From Macrococcus lamae (lineage in GTDB: Bacteria > Bacillota > Bacilli > Staphylococcales > Staphylococcaceae), in assembly GCF_004359545.1 (NCBI RefSeq), contig NZ_SCWB01000001.1, positions 216,930-280,929 on the forward strand: a DNA stretch of 64,000 nt, read 5' to 3'. Within the stretch, counting starts at the first letter, position 1; every line of letters begins with the position of its first letter. The notes below the pieces were generated by a model. That model was not told where the DNA came from and searched no databases. It saw nothing but the letters and a program-made list of their open reading frames with translations. This document shows, piece by piece, positions 40,686-48,554 of this stretch. A program made the position numbers and the translations under genes.

Positions 40686-40764
40686 AACATTCTCCTTAAT
40701 ATTTGTTTTCCGCTCAAAATTATAACATATTTCATCATACGCTTATACTTTAATTATTTTGAGA

Positions 40765-40773
40765 TGTTATAAT
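40765..40773 (+). promoter_or_regulatory. Extended -10 promoter of cvfB
   Basis: TGTTATAAT at 40765-40773, 27 bp before the ATG, with no good -35. The divergent ABC-F gene uses a very similar extended -10. Confidence 0.55.
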
Positions 40774-40799
40774 ATGACTAAAAGAACAAAGGAGTTAGT

Positions 40800-41669
40800 A
40801 TGGAAAATAATGAAAAACGCCTGTCCGGCAGTATCGACTTTTTAAAAGTAATCGGACTTGAAGGATCTACTTATAAGCTTGCTGGACCAAATAACGAAAC
40901 CGTAAAATTAAATGCATCAGAGCTTGAAGATAATGATGAGCTGGAAATAGGAGAGGATTATAGTTTCTTTGTCTATCCAGGTCGAACAGGAGATTTATTT
41001 GCAACGCAGAATATGCCGGTCATCTCGACCAATAAATATGACTGGGTAAAAGTAATTAAGAAAGACAGGGACGGCGTGACGGTTGATACAGGTCTGCCTA
41101 GAGAAATCATTATCCCTTGGGAAGATCTGCCTAAATTAAAGGAGGTCTGGCCGGAGAATGGGGATGAGCTGTTCTGTACATTGCGAGTTGATAAGAATGA
41201 CCAGATTTATGCGCGTCTTGCAAGTGAGACAGTTGTCACAAGTCTCTATACGCCAGCTGAGGAATCAGTGCTGCATACGACGATTGAAGCATATCCATAT
41301 CGACTTCTACGCATCGGGACATTCCTGCTGTCAAAAGAAGGTTACAAAATATTCGTACATGAGTCTGAACGTAGAGAAGAGCCAAGACTTGGTGAAAAAG
41401 TATCTGTACGAATTATCGGGCATAAAGAAAACGGTGAGCTTAACGGCTCATTTCTGCCACTTGCCCATGTCCGGATGGATGATGACAGCGAAATGATTAT
41501 GAGCATGCTTGAAGAATATAACGGAGAACTGCCGTTTTCAGATAAATCAGATCCGGAAGCGATACGTGAAGTTTTTAAGATGAGTAAAGGCAGCTTTAAA
41601 CGTGCACTAGGCAAACTTTATAAAGAAAAGAAAATTAATATTGAACAGGATAAAATAATAAAGCTATAA
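40800..41669 (+). CDS. cvfB: RNA-binding virulence regulator CvfB
   Basis: A 289-residue protein with three successive S1-like domains and a C-terminal winged helix (DKSDPEAIREVFKMSKGSFKRALGKLYKEKKI). Segments such as FFVYPGRTGDLFATQNMP and VHESERREEPRLGE match S. aureus CvfB, which binds RNA and promotes expression of virulence factors. The end is a little shorter than the S. aureus protein. The ATG follows AAAGGAG. It is divergent from the ABC-F gene, and a terminator follows. Confidence 0.93.
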   Translation: MENNEKRLSGSIDFLKVIGLEGSTYKLAGPNNETVKLNASELEDNDELEIGEDYSFFVYPGRTGDLFATQNMPVISTNKYDWVKVIKKDRDGVTVDTGLPREIIIPWEDLPKLKEVWPENGDELFCTLRVDKNDQIYARLASETVVTSLYTPAEESVLHTTIEAYPYRLLRIGTFLLSKEGYKIFVHESERREEPRLGEKVSVRIIGHKENGELNGSFLPLAHVRMDDDSEMIMSMLEEYNGELPFSDKSDPEAIREVFKMSKGSFKRALGKLYKEKKINIEQDKIIKL

Positions 41670-41672
41670 TTG

Positions 41673-41705
41673 AGAAAGAATCATCAATCGATGGTTCTTT
41701 CTTTA
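41673..41705 (+). terminator. Terminator of cvfB
   Basis: AGAAAGAATCATC pairs with GATGGTTCTTTCT around AATC, followed by TTATG. Confidence 0.8.
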
Positions 41706-41707
41706 TG

Positions 41708-41723
41708 TTGTAATCGATTACAA
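41708..41723 (+). promoter_or_regulatory. Perfect palindromic cre site (CcpA)
   Basis: TTGTAATCGATTACAA is a perfect 16-bp palindrome, and its inner 14 bases match the cre consensus TGWAANCGNTNWCA at every defined position. It lies ~85-100 bp upstream of the TetR gene start, just before a promoter-like TTGAAT-N16-TATAGT. Confidence 0.75.
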
Positions 41724-41807
41724 AAAAATGAATGTCTATTCAATTTTTGTTTGAATTTTCTAATTTCTTTGATATAGTAAATTTATAAACATGATGAGGT
41801 GTTGCAA

Positions 41808-42386
41808 GTGCACGATGATCTGCAGAGCAGGCTGATTCAGTCAGCATTAGTTTTATTTGAGGAGAACGGCTTTAAAAACACAACGGTCAATAGCATTGTT
41901 ACCCATAGTAGTTCTTCTAAAGGCGGTTTTTATCACCATTTCAAATCGAAGGATGAGCTTTTATACCGTATTCATGAAAGCTTTATCAACCATGTGAACC
42001 GATTGGTGGATGAACTTGAAAAGAAAGAACTATCACCGGCTGACAATCTGGACTATATTTTGACGCATTTTATATTCGTCTATGATCGTTATAAAGCTCA
42101 TATCACCGTGTTTAATGATGAAAACAAATATCTTGCTGATGAATACAAGGCAGAGATTGTTGCTTCCAGACGAAAGTTTAAATCTGCCATCGAAGCAATT
42201 ATCATCAAAGGACAGCAAGATGGTTCGTTTACCAGTGATATTCATCCGACCGTAATTACGATGTCAATTCTCGGCATGGTCAACTGGATGTACACTTGGT
42301 ACAAACCGGACGGTAAAATGACACTGGATGACATCGCCAGGGAAATGAAGACTTTTGTATTCAATGCTTTAAGAAGTCATTCTTAA
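41808..42386 (+). CDS. TetR/AcrR-family regulator of the acyl-CoA operon
   Basis: A 192-residue regulator. The N-terminal helix-turn-helix reads SALVLFEENGFKNTTVNSIVTHSSSSKGGFYHHFKSKDELL, and the C-terminal ligand-binding domain is helical. The GTG at 41808 has GAGGTG six bases upstream, the best-placed start. It precedes the acyl-CoA dehydrogenase gene by 72 bp, and that gap holds a palindrome likely to be its operator. Regulators of this group often sense acyl-CoA intermediates; the ligand here is inferred to be a branched or short acyl-CoA. Confidence 0.88.
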   Translation: MHDDLQSRLIQSALVLFEENGFKNTTVNSIVTHSSSSKGGFYHHFKSKDELLYRIHESFINHVNRLVDELEKKELSPADNLDYILTHFIFVYDRYKAHITVFNDENKYLADEYKAEIVASRRKFKSAIEAIIIKGQQDGSFTSDIHPTVITMSILGMVNWMYTWYKPDGKMTLDDIAREMKTFVFNALRSHS

Positions 42387-42397
42387 AGTTTTTACTT

Positions 42398-42423
42398 TTG
42401 ACATTAAAGACCAAATGGTCGGT
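42398..42423 (+). promoter_or_regulatory. Candidate TetR operator overlapping the operon promoter
   Basis: TTGACA (42398-42403) is followed by the inverted repeat GACCA-AA-TGGTC (42409-42420), extended by GGT. This resembles GACC/GGTC-type operators of TetR regulators of acyl-CoA metabolism. No -10 lies at 17 bp from the TTGACA; TATAAA near 42432 is the nearest, so the exact promoter is uncertain. Confidence 0.55.
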
Positions 42424-42458
42424 TTTTAATATATAAAATCATTTAAGGGGTGCATGAA

Positions 42459-43601
42459 ATGAATTTTGAATTATCAAAAGAACAGCAGATGATTAAAAAA
42501 ATGACAAGGGATTTTGCAGAAGAGGTGATCCGTCCGCGCGCTATTGAAATCGATGAGACAGCCAAGATGGATGTTGAAATTTTCAAGCAGATGGGGGAAC
42601 TTGGACTGTTCGGTATTCCGTTTTCTGAAGAATATGGTGGATCTGACGGTGGGACGCTCAGCTACTGCCTCGCTGTAGAAGAAATAGGGCGAGTGTGCGG
42701 CGGTACGGGTTTAAGCTATGCCGCTAATGTCAGTCTTGGTGCGACACCTATCTATCAGTTCGGCACTGAGGAACAGAAGCAGGAGTTTCTCGTGCCGATC
42801 ATTGAAGGGAAGGCCTTCGGATCATTCGGTCTGACAGAACCGAATGCAGGTAGTGATGCTGGTGGTACTCGGACAACCGCTAAAGAAGTAGATGGAAATT
42901 TCGTCATCAACGGGGAGAAGTGCTGGATTACTAACGCTCAGTATGCCAATGTCATCACAACTACAGCTGTCACAGGTAAGCGTGCTGATGGAAAGAACAT
43001 TATTTCTGCTGTACTGGTACCTACTGATTCAGCGGGACTTAAGATTACGTCGCCGTACGAGAAGATGGGTGTGCGTGGATCTAATACGTGTGAGATTGTC
43101 TATGAAGATGTCACAGTACCGACTGGAAATCTGTTAGGAGATCCTGAAGCGGGATTCAAGCAATTTTTAAAAACGCTGGACGGCGGGCGTATTTCGATTG
43201 GCGCGCTTGCTGTCGGTATTGCTCAAGGTGCTCTTGAAAAAGCAGTGAACTATTCAAAAGAACGGAAACAGTTCGGGCAATCCATCTCTAACTTCCAGGC
43301 GATTCAATTCAAGCTTGCTGATATGGCGCTCGAAGTAGAACTCGCACGGACAATGGTTCACAAGGCAGCTTGGCTGAAAGATAATGGCAAGCCGTTCACA
43401 AAAGAAGCGGCAATGGCGAAACTGTATGCTTCTGAAACAGCATTCCGTACAGCTAATCAGGCGATTCAAATCCATGGCGGCTACGGTTATATGCGTGAGT
43501 ATGAAGTTGAGCGCTACTTAAGAGATGCGAAACTTCTTGAAATCGGAGAAGGAACGTCAGAAATCCAGCGTATGGTCATTTCTAGACAAGTGTTGAATTA
43601 G
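42459..43601 (+). CDS. Acyl-CoA dehydrogenase (YngJ-like)
   Basis: A 380-residue FAD enzyme. FGLTEPNAGSDAGGT and CWITNAQYANV are flavin/substrate segments. The catalytic Glu is in LLEIGEGTSEIQRMVI, the usual position for short-chain acyl-CoA dehydrogenases. In true isovaleryl-CoA dehydrogenases that residue is not Glu and the base sits in an earlier helix, where this protein has LDGGRIS. By position in the operon it should oxidise isovaleryl-CoA, but the active site looks like the butyryl or 2-methylbutyryl type. ATG 42459 is preferred over GTG 42450, since AAGGGG is then correctly spaced. Confidence 0.9.
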   Translation: MNFELSKEQQMIKKMTRDFAEEVIRPRAIEIDETAKMDVEIFKQMGELGLFGIPFSEEYGGSDGGTLSYCLAVEEIGRVCGGTGLSYAANVSLGATPIYQFGTEEQKQEFLVPIIEGKAFGSFGLTEPNAGSDAGGTRTTAKEVDGNFVINGEKCWITNAQYANVITTTAVTGKRADGKNIISAVLVPTDSAGLKITSPYEKMGVRGSNTCEIVYEDVTVPTGNLLGDPEAGFKQFLKTLDGGRISIGALAVGIAQGALEKAVNYSKERKQFGQSISNFQAIQFKLADMALEVELARTMVHKAAWLKDNGKPFTKEAAMAKLYASETAFRTANQAIQIHGGYGYMREYEVERYLRDAKLLEIGEGTSEIQRMVISRQVLN

Positions 43602-43613
43602 GGGGAACGACAG

Positions 43614-45263
43614 ATGGAGATGGGATTAAAGGAACAAACAATCGGTCAGCTGCTGAACGAAAAGGCACAGTTGAATCCCGATCATACTGCCTATATTTAT
43701 CCTGAACGAAGTGTCACTAAATCCTATAAAGATTTTGATGACGAAACAGATACACTCGCTAAAGCACTGATGGCTTATGGAATAAATAAAGGCGATCACG
43801 TAGCAGCATGGAGCGATAACAAGGAAGAATGGCTGCAGCTGATGTTTGCCCTGGCAAAAATCGGTGCAGTACTAGTGACAATCAATACAAGTTATCAGAA
43901 GTCTGAACTTGAATATATTCTCAGTCAATCCGATGCTAAGATGCTGATTCTGACAGAACATGTGTCACGGACTAATTATAAGAATATTGTGTGTGAGCTG
44001 ATTCCTGAACTTGTGGATGGTAATGGTCATAGCATTAATTCAGCTGTTCTGCCGCGACTAAAGACTGTCGTCTCAATGCGTGACTTTACGGATAGCCGCT
44101 TCGTCAGCTGGAACGGACTGCTTGATAAAAGCGATGATATTTCAGACGAAGATTTTCAGATAAGAGTGAAGTCACTTGATTTCAATGACGTCATTAATAT
44201 CCAGTATACGTCCGGCACAACCGGTTTTCCGAAAGGGGTCATGCTGACTCATTACAATATCGTCAATAACGGCAATATCATTGGCGGTCGGATGAATTAT
44301 TCCCCTGCCGATGTCGTCTGTATTCCGGTTCCCTTTTTCCACTGCTTCGGCTGCGTACTAGGGATCCTTGCAGCAGTCAATCACGGCGCAACGATGGTCC
44401 TGATAGAAAGCTTTAAACCGGATACCGTACTTCAGGCTGTACAGGATTATCGATGTACGAGTCTGCTTGGCGTACCGACCATGTTTATCGCTGAACTGAA
44501 CTCTCCTAACTTTAAGAACTTCAATACACAGTCACTTAGAACAGGTATCATGGCAGGTTCCATCTGTCCGATCGAAGTAATGAAGAAAGTCGTCTCAGAG
44601 ATGGGAGCGAATGAAATTACTATCTGCTATGGCCAGACAGAGTCATCACCCGTCATCACCCAGACTACAACAGATGATCCCATTGAACTGAAAGTATCTT
44701 CTGTCGGGAAAGTTCATCCAAATGTAGAGGCAAAAGTCATTAATCCTGAGACAGGAGAGGAAGTACCTCCTAATACACCAGGTGAACTGGTGACTCGTGG
44801 CTATCTCGTTATGAAGGGTTACTATAAGAACCCCGAAGCTACTGCTTCTGCTGTGGATAATGACGGCTGGCTTCATACAGGCGATATTGCAGTGATGGAT
44901 GACAAAGGTTACTTCTCCATAACAGGACGAATCAAAGATATGGTCATCCGCGGAGGAGAAAACATATATCCACGTGAAATTGAAGAATATCTTTACGAGC
45001 ATCCGTCGATTCAAGATGCACAGGTTGTCGGCGTGCCGGATGAGAAGTATGGCGAGGAACTAGTTGCCTACATCATCTTAAAGGATAATCACGAACTGTC
45101 CGTTGATGATGTAAAAGATTATTATCAAGGTAAGATTGCCCATTACAAAATACCTAGATATATCAAGTTCGTCAGTGAATATCCGATGACAGCTTCAGGT
45201 AAAATACAAAAGTTTAAATTAAGAGAACTTGCGCAGGAAGCCATATATAAAGAGGAGGAATAA
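43614..45263 (+). CDS. AMP-forming acyl-CoA synthetase (YngI-like)
   Basis: A 549-residue ANL-family ligase. The P-loop is IQYTSGTTGFPKGVMLTH; YGQTESSPVITQT and WLHTGDIAVMDDKGYFSITGR are the A5 and A7/A8 motifs; the catalytic Lys is in MTASGKIQKFKLRE. It activates a carboxylic acid to its CoA ester, here plausibly isovalerate or another branched or medium-chain acid or acetoacetate, supplying the dehydrogenase. AGGGGGAAC precedes the ATG; this run is complementary over 9 bp to the IsrR-like RNA. It ends 1 nt before the biotin carboxylase start. Confidence 0.92.
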   Translation: MEMGLKEQTIGQLLNEKAQLNPDHTAYIYPERSVTKSYKDFDDETDTLAKALMAYGINKGDHVAAWSDNKEEWLQLMFALAKIGAVLVTINTSYQKSELEYILSQSDAKMLILTEHVSRTNYKNIVCELIPELVDGNGHSINSAVLPRLKTVVSMRDFTDSRFVSWNGLLDKSDDISDEDFQIRVKSLDFNDVINIQYTSGTTGFPKGVMLTHYNIVNNGNIIGGRMNYSPADVVCIPVPFFHCFGCVLGILAAVNHGATMVLIESFKPDTVLQAVQDYRCTSLLGVPTMFIAELNSPNFKNFNTQSLRTGIMAGSICPIEVMKKVVSEMGANEITICYGQTESSPVITQTTTDDPIELKVSSVGKVHPNVEAKVINPETGEEVPPNTPGELVTRGYLVMKGYYKNPEATASAVDNDGWLHTGDIAVMDDKGYFSITGRIKDMVIRGGENIYPREIEEYLYEHPSIQDAQVVGVPDEKYGEELVAYIILKDNHELSVDDVKDYYQGKIAHYKIPRYIKFVSEYPMTASGKIQKFKLRELAQEAIYKEEE

Positions 45264-45264
45264 T

Positions 45265-46620
45265 GTGTTCAAAAGTGTATTAATTGCTAACCGCGGAGAA
45301 ATCGCCAGAAGAATTATCAGAGGATGTAAAGAACAGAACATCAGAACAGTCGCTATATACACAGAAGCAGATCAGGACATGCCATTTGTCAGAGAAGCAG
45401 ATGTAGCAGAACTGATCGGTAAAGATCAGGTGAAAGACAGCTACTTGAATATTGATAAGGTCATTGCAGCCGCTAAAAAGCATGAAGTAGATGCGATACA
45501 TCCAGGATATGGTCTGTTGAGTGAAAACATCGCATTTGTCAATGAATGCCGCGATCATGGGATTACTTTCATTGGACCAAGTCCTGAAGCAATCGAGCAG
45601 ATGGGTGACAAAATTGCTTCGCGTGAACTGATGGCTAAGCACCATATACCTTTAGTTCCAGGAAACAATAATATAGCTGATGCAGCAGCTGCTAAACAAT
45701 TTGCAGAAGAAATCGGATATCCTATCATGCTGAAAGCAAGTGCTGGAGGCGGAGGCATTGGCATGCAGCGCATTGATGACCCGTCAAAACTTGAAAAGGC
45801 ATTTGAGAGCAATCAGCGGCGAGCAGAGAATTTCTTCGGCAATGGAGCAATGTTCATTGAGAAGTTCATCGAGCAGCCCCGTCATATTGAAATACAAGTG
45901 CTTGCAGATAAACACGGAAATACCATTCATCTTTATGAACGAGAGTGCTCAGTACAGCGCCGGCATCAAAAAGTCATCGAGGAATCACCAAGCGCCAACC
46001 TAACTCAGGAAACGCGTGAGAAGATGGGTGCGACAGCGGTTAAGATTGCTGAAGCGATTGGGTACTATAATGCTGGGACAGTCGAATTTCTAGTTGATAA
46101 AGATGAAAATTTCTACTTCCTTGAAATGAATACCCGCCTTCAAGTGGAACATCCAGTCACTGAGGAAACTACAGGAGTCGATCTTGTTTACTGGCAGTTG
46201 AAGATTGCAAATGACGAGCCGCTTGAAATCAAGCAGGAAGATGTCAAGCAGAGAGGTCATTCTATTGAGCTCAGACTGTATGCAGAAGACCCGAAGACAT
46301 TCTTTCCTTCACCTGGTGAAATCACGCATTTGAAGTGGCCTGAAGGAGCTATCAGACTTGATGCAGCCATCGACGGACCCATTAAGATTACACCGTTCTA
46401 TGATCCGATGATAGCGAAGATCATCTGTCATCAAGATACACGAGACGCTTCCATACAGTCATTGGTCGATTATCTCGAACAGCTTGAGCTGGAAGGTATC
46501 AAGACGAACCGTACGATGCTGATTGACTGTCTTACAAACGCAGTCTTCCGTTCTGGAAAGTATACAACGAATTTTGTTGAAGAAGAAATCGCAGTGAAAA
46601 AGACTGGTCAGCAAAAGTGA
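45265..46620 (+). CDS. Biotin carboxylase subunit of an acyl-CoA carboxylase (YngHB-like)
   Basis: A 451-residue biotin carboxylase with KSVLIANRGEIARRIIRGC, the ATP-grasp glycine loop KASAGGGGIGMQR, and EMNTRLQVEHPVTEE. It carboxylates the biotin on the small carrier protein encoded next. GTG 45265 has AGAGGAGGAA upstream and yields the standard N-terminus; longer in-frame starts lie inside the synthetase gene. Fatty-acid AccC is similar, but the operon points to 3-methylcrotonyl-CoA (or propionyl-type) carboxylase. Confidence 0.92.
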   Translation: MFKSVLIANRGEIARRIIRGCKEQNIRTVAIYTEADQDMPFVREADVAELIGKDQVKDSYLNIDKVIAAAKKHEVDAIHPGYGLLSENIAFVNECRDHGITFIGPSPEAIEQMGDKIASRELMAKHHIPLVPGNNNIADAAAAKQFAEEIGYPIMLKASAGGGGIGMQRIDDPSKLEKAFESNQRRAENFFGNGAMFIEKFIEQPRHIEIQVLADKHGNTIHLYERECSVQRRHQKVIEESPSANLTQETREKMGATAVKIAEAIGYYNAGTVEFLVDKDENFYFLEMNTRLQVEHPVTEETTGVDLVYWQLKIANDEPLEIKQEDVKQRGHSIELRLYAEDPKTFFPSPGEITHLKWPEGAIRLDAAIDGPIKITPFYDPMIAKIICHQDTRDASIQSLVDYLEQLELEGIKTNRTMLIDCLTNAVFRSGKYTTNFVEEEIAVKKTGQQK

Positions 46621-46677
46621 ATTAATTCATAATTAATTTAAGCGTGCAGACGCAATAATGTGTAAAGGATGATATTA

Positions 46678-46887
46678 ATGGAAGTATTAGCTTCAATGTC
46701 AGGTAGTGTGTGGAAAATAGTTAAAGCAGTCGGTGAATCTGTAGAGATGGACGAGGATATCATGATTCTCGAATCGATGAAAATGGAAATACCGATTATG
46801 GCAGAAGACGCGGGAACGATAAAAGAAATTAAAGTCGCTGAAGGTGACTTCGTCAATGAAGGGGATATCGTCGCGATTATTGAATAA
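46678..46887 (+). CDS. Biotin carboxyl carrier protein, short (YngHA-like)
   Basis: A 69-residue biotinyl domain with the biotinylated Lys in ESMKMEIPI. It is only the swinging-arm domain, lacking the N-terminal region of AccB. It shuttles carboxyl groups from the biotin carboxylase to the carboxyltransferase at 48.6 kb. ATG 46678 has AAAGGATG upstream. The HMG-CoA lyase gene follows after 11 nt. Confidence 0.93.
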   Translation: MEVLASMSGSVWKIVKAVGESVEMDEDIMILESMKMEIPIMAEDAGTIKEIKVAEGDFVNEGDIVAIIE

Positions 46888-46898
46888 GGGGGATTCTT

Positions 46899-47789
46899 AT
46901 GATGCCATCTCAAGTGCTCATAAAGGAAGTCGGTCCTCGGGACGGCCTCCAGAATGAATCACAGACGGTACCTATGGAAGTCAAACTGAAATTAATCGAG
47001 ATGTTAGAAGCAAGTGGCCTATCTTATATAGAAGCCACTTCTTTTGTACATCCGAAATGGATTCCGCAGCTGAGCGATGCCGACGAACTGCTCAAACATC
47101 TACCGGGCAAAGCGCGCTATAGTGCATTAGTACCGAATCTAAAGGGGATCGAACGAGTAGAAAAAACCAGCCTGCAGGAAATTGCAGTATTCATTTCTGC
47201 TTCTGAAGTTCATAACAAAAAGAATTTGAACAAATCAGTGCAGGAAGCGATGGCTGACATCGAACAAGTCATTAATAAAAGTAACGGTCATTACCAAGTT
47301 CGTGCGTACATATCCATGGTCTTCGGATCGCCGTTCGGAGACATAGTCAGTATTGATCATGTCAAACAACTGATGACAGCGCTCTTTGCTCTCGGTGTGT
47401 ACGAAATCTCACTCGGTGATACGACAGGCATGGCCAATCCAGCACAAGTCGATGCAGTGCTCAGCGATCTTCTTAAACATTTTGACAAAGATAAGCTTGC
47501 GATGCATTTTCATGACACTAACGGGCTGGCGCTTTCAAATATCTATGTCAGTCTGCAGCATGGGATTTCAGTGTTTGATACGTCAGTCGGAGGTTTAGGG
47601 GGCTGTCCGTACGCGGAAGGTGCATCGGGTAATGTCGCGACAGAAGATGTCGTCTATATGATGGAGCAGCTTAATATTACTACCGGAATCCATATGGAAC
47701 GTCTGCTCGCGACGTCTGACTTTATTTCAAACGAACTGAACTTCAATCGATTAAGTCATCAGCTGAGAAAATATAGAGGAGGTCAATGA
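46899..47789 (+). CDS. Hydroxymethylglutaryl-CoA lyase (YngG-like)
   Basis: A 296-residue HMGL-type TIM-barrel lyase. IKEVGPRDGLQNE holds the metal-binding and catalytic residues, MHFHDTNGLALSN the His ligands, and GGLGGCPYAEGASGNVATED the catalytic Cys loop that defines the family. It splits HMG-CoA into acetoacetate and acetyl-CoA, the last step of leucine breakdown. Its presence is the strongest argument that the operon degrades leucine. AAGGGGGA precedes the start, and its stop overlaps the hydratase start. Confidence 0.94.
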   Translation: MMPSQVLIKEVGPRDGLQNESQTVPMEVKLKLIEMLEASGLSYIEATSFVHPKWIPQLSDADELLKHLPGKARYSALVPNLKGIERVEKTSLQEIAVFISASEVHNKKNLNKSVQEAMADIEQVINKSNGHYQVRAYISMVFGSPFGDIVSIDHVKQLMTALFALGVYEISLGDTTGMANPAQVDAVLSDLLKHFDKDKLAMHFHDTNGLALSNIYVSLQHGISVFDTSVGGLGGCPYAEGASGNVATEDVVYMMEQLNITTGIHMERLLATSDFISNELNFNRLSHQLRKYRGGQ

Positions 47790-48547
47790 TGAAATATATT
47801 GAGTTGACACAGCATTCGGATCATATTGCTATCTTGACATTAAACCGACCTGACAGCAAAAATGCGCTGAATAGAGAACTTCTCGCTGAATTACAGGAAG
47901 TAGTCCGGAATTTAACAACCCGTGTGCTGATCATCACAGGAGCCGGCAATGTATTCTGTGCAGGAGCTGATCTCAAGGAACGTCTCGGAATGTCACCGGA
48001 AGAAGCCAATCAGACAAGTTTGAACATCGGCGCTAAAATTAAATGGATTGAAGACCTTCCTTATGTGACGATTGCAGCGATGAACGGAGCTGCATACGGA
48101 GGCGGCCTTGAACTAGCTCTAGCCTGTGATTTCAGAGTGGCAGTGCCGGAAGCAAAAATTGGACTCACTGAAACGTCACTTGGTATTATACCTGGAGCCG
48201 GGGGGACACAGCGGTTAACAAGACTGATTGGTCCCTCACAATCGAAAAGGATGATTCTGACAGCCGAACCGATCTCAGCAAGTGCAGCACTTGACGCAGG
48301 TATACTTGAGGAAGTATCAGAAGATGTCATAGAAGCGGCTTTGATGCTTGCTGAACGTATCGCAAAGAACGCACCGCTTGCTTTAAAAGCTGCGAAGATG
48401 GCTGTGAACCGAGCGACGGATCTATCGATTGAAGAGGGCTTGAAATATGAGCGTGAATGCTATGATATCGTACTGAACTCTGAAGATCGTGTAGAAGGAT
48501 TGCAGGCATTCAAAGAGAAACGGAAACCAAACTATAAGGGGAAGTAG
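47786..48547 (+). CDS. Enoyl-CoA hydratase/isomerase family protein (YngF-like)
   Basis: A 253-residue crotonase-fold protein. The oxyanion-hole segments are CAGADLKER and AAYGGGLELALACDFR; the catalytic Glu pair lies around GLTETSLGIIPGAGGTQRL. In leucine catabolism it should hydrate 3-methylglutaconyl-CoA to HMG-CoA. The start is ATG 47786 (or 47789), overlapping the lyase stop by 4 bp; GAGGAGG is upstream. Confidence 0.92.
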   Translation: MMKYIELTQHSDHIAILTLNRPDSKNALNRELLAELQEVVRNLTTRVLIITGAGNVFCAGADLKERLGMSPEEANQTSLNIGAKIKWIEDLPYVTIAAMNGAAYGGGLELALACDFRVAVPEAKIGLTETSLGIIPGAGGTQRLTRLIGPSQSKRMILTAEPISASAALDAGILEEVSEDVIEAALMLAERIAKNAPLALKAAKMAVNRATDLSIEEGLKYERECYDIVLNSEDRVEGLQAFKEKRKPNYKGK

Positions 48548-48554
48548 GGATATC

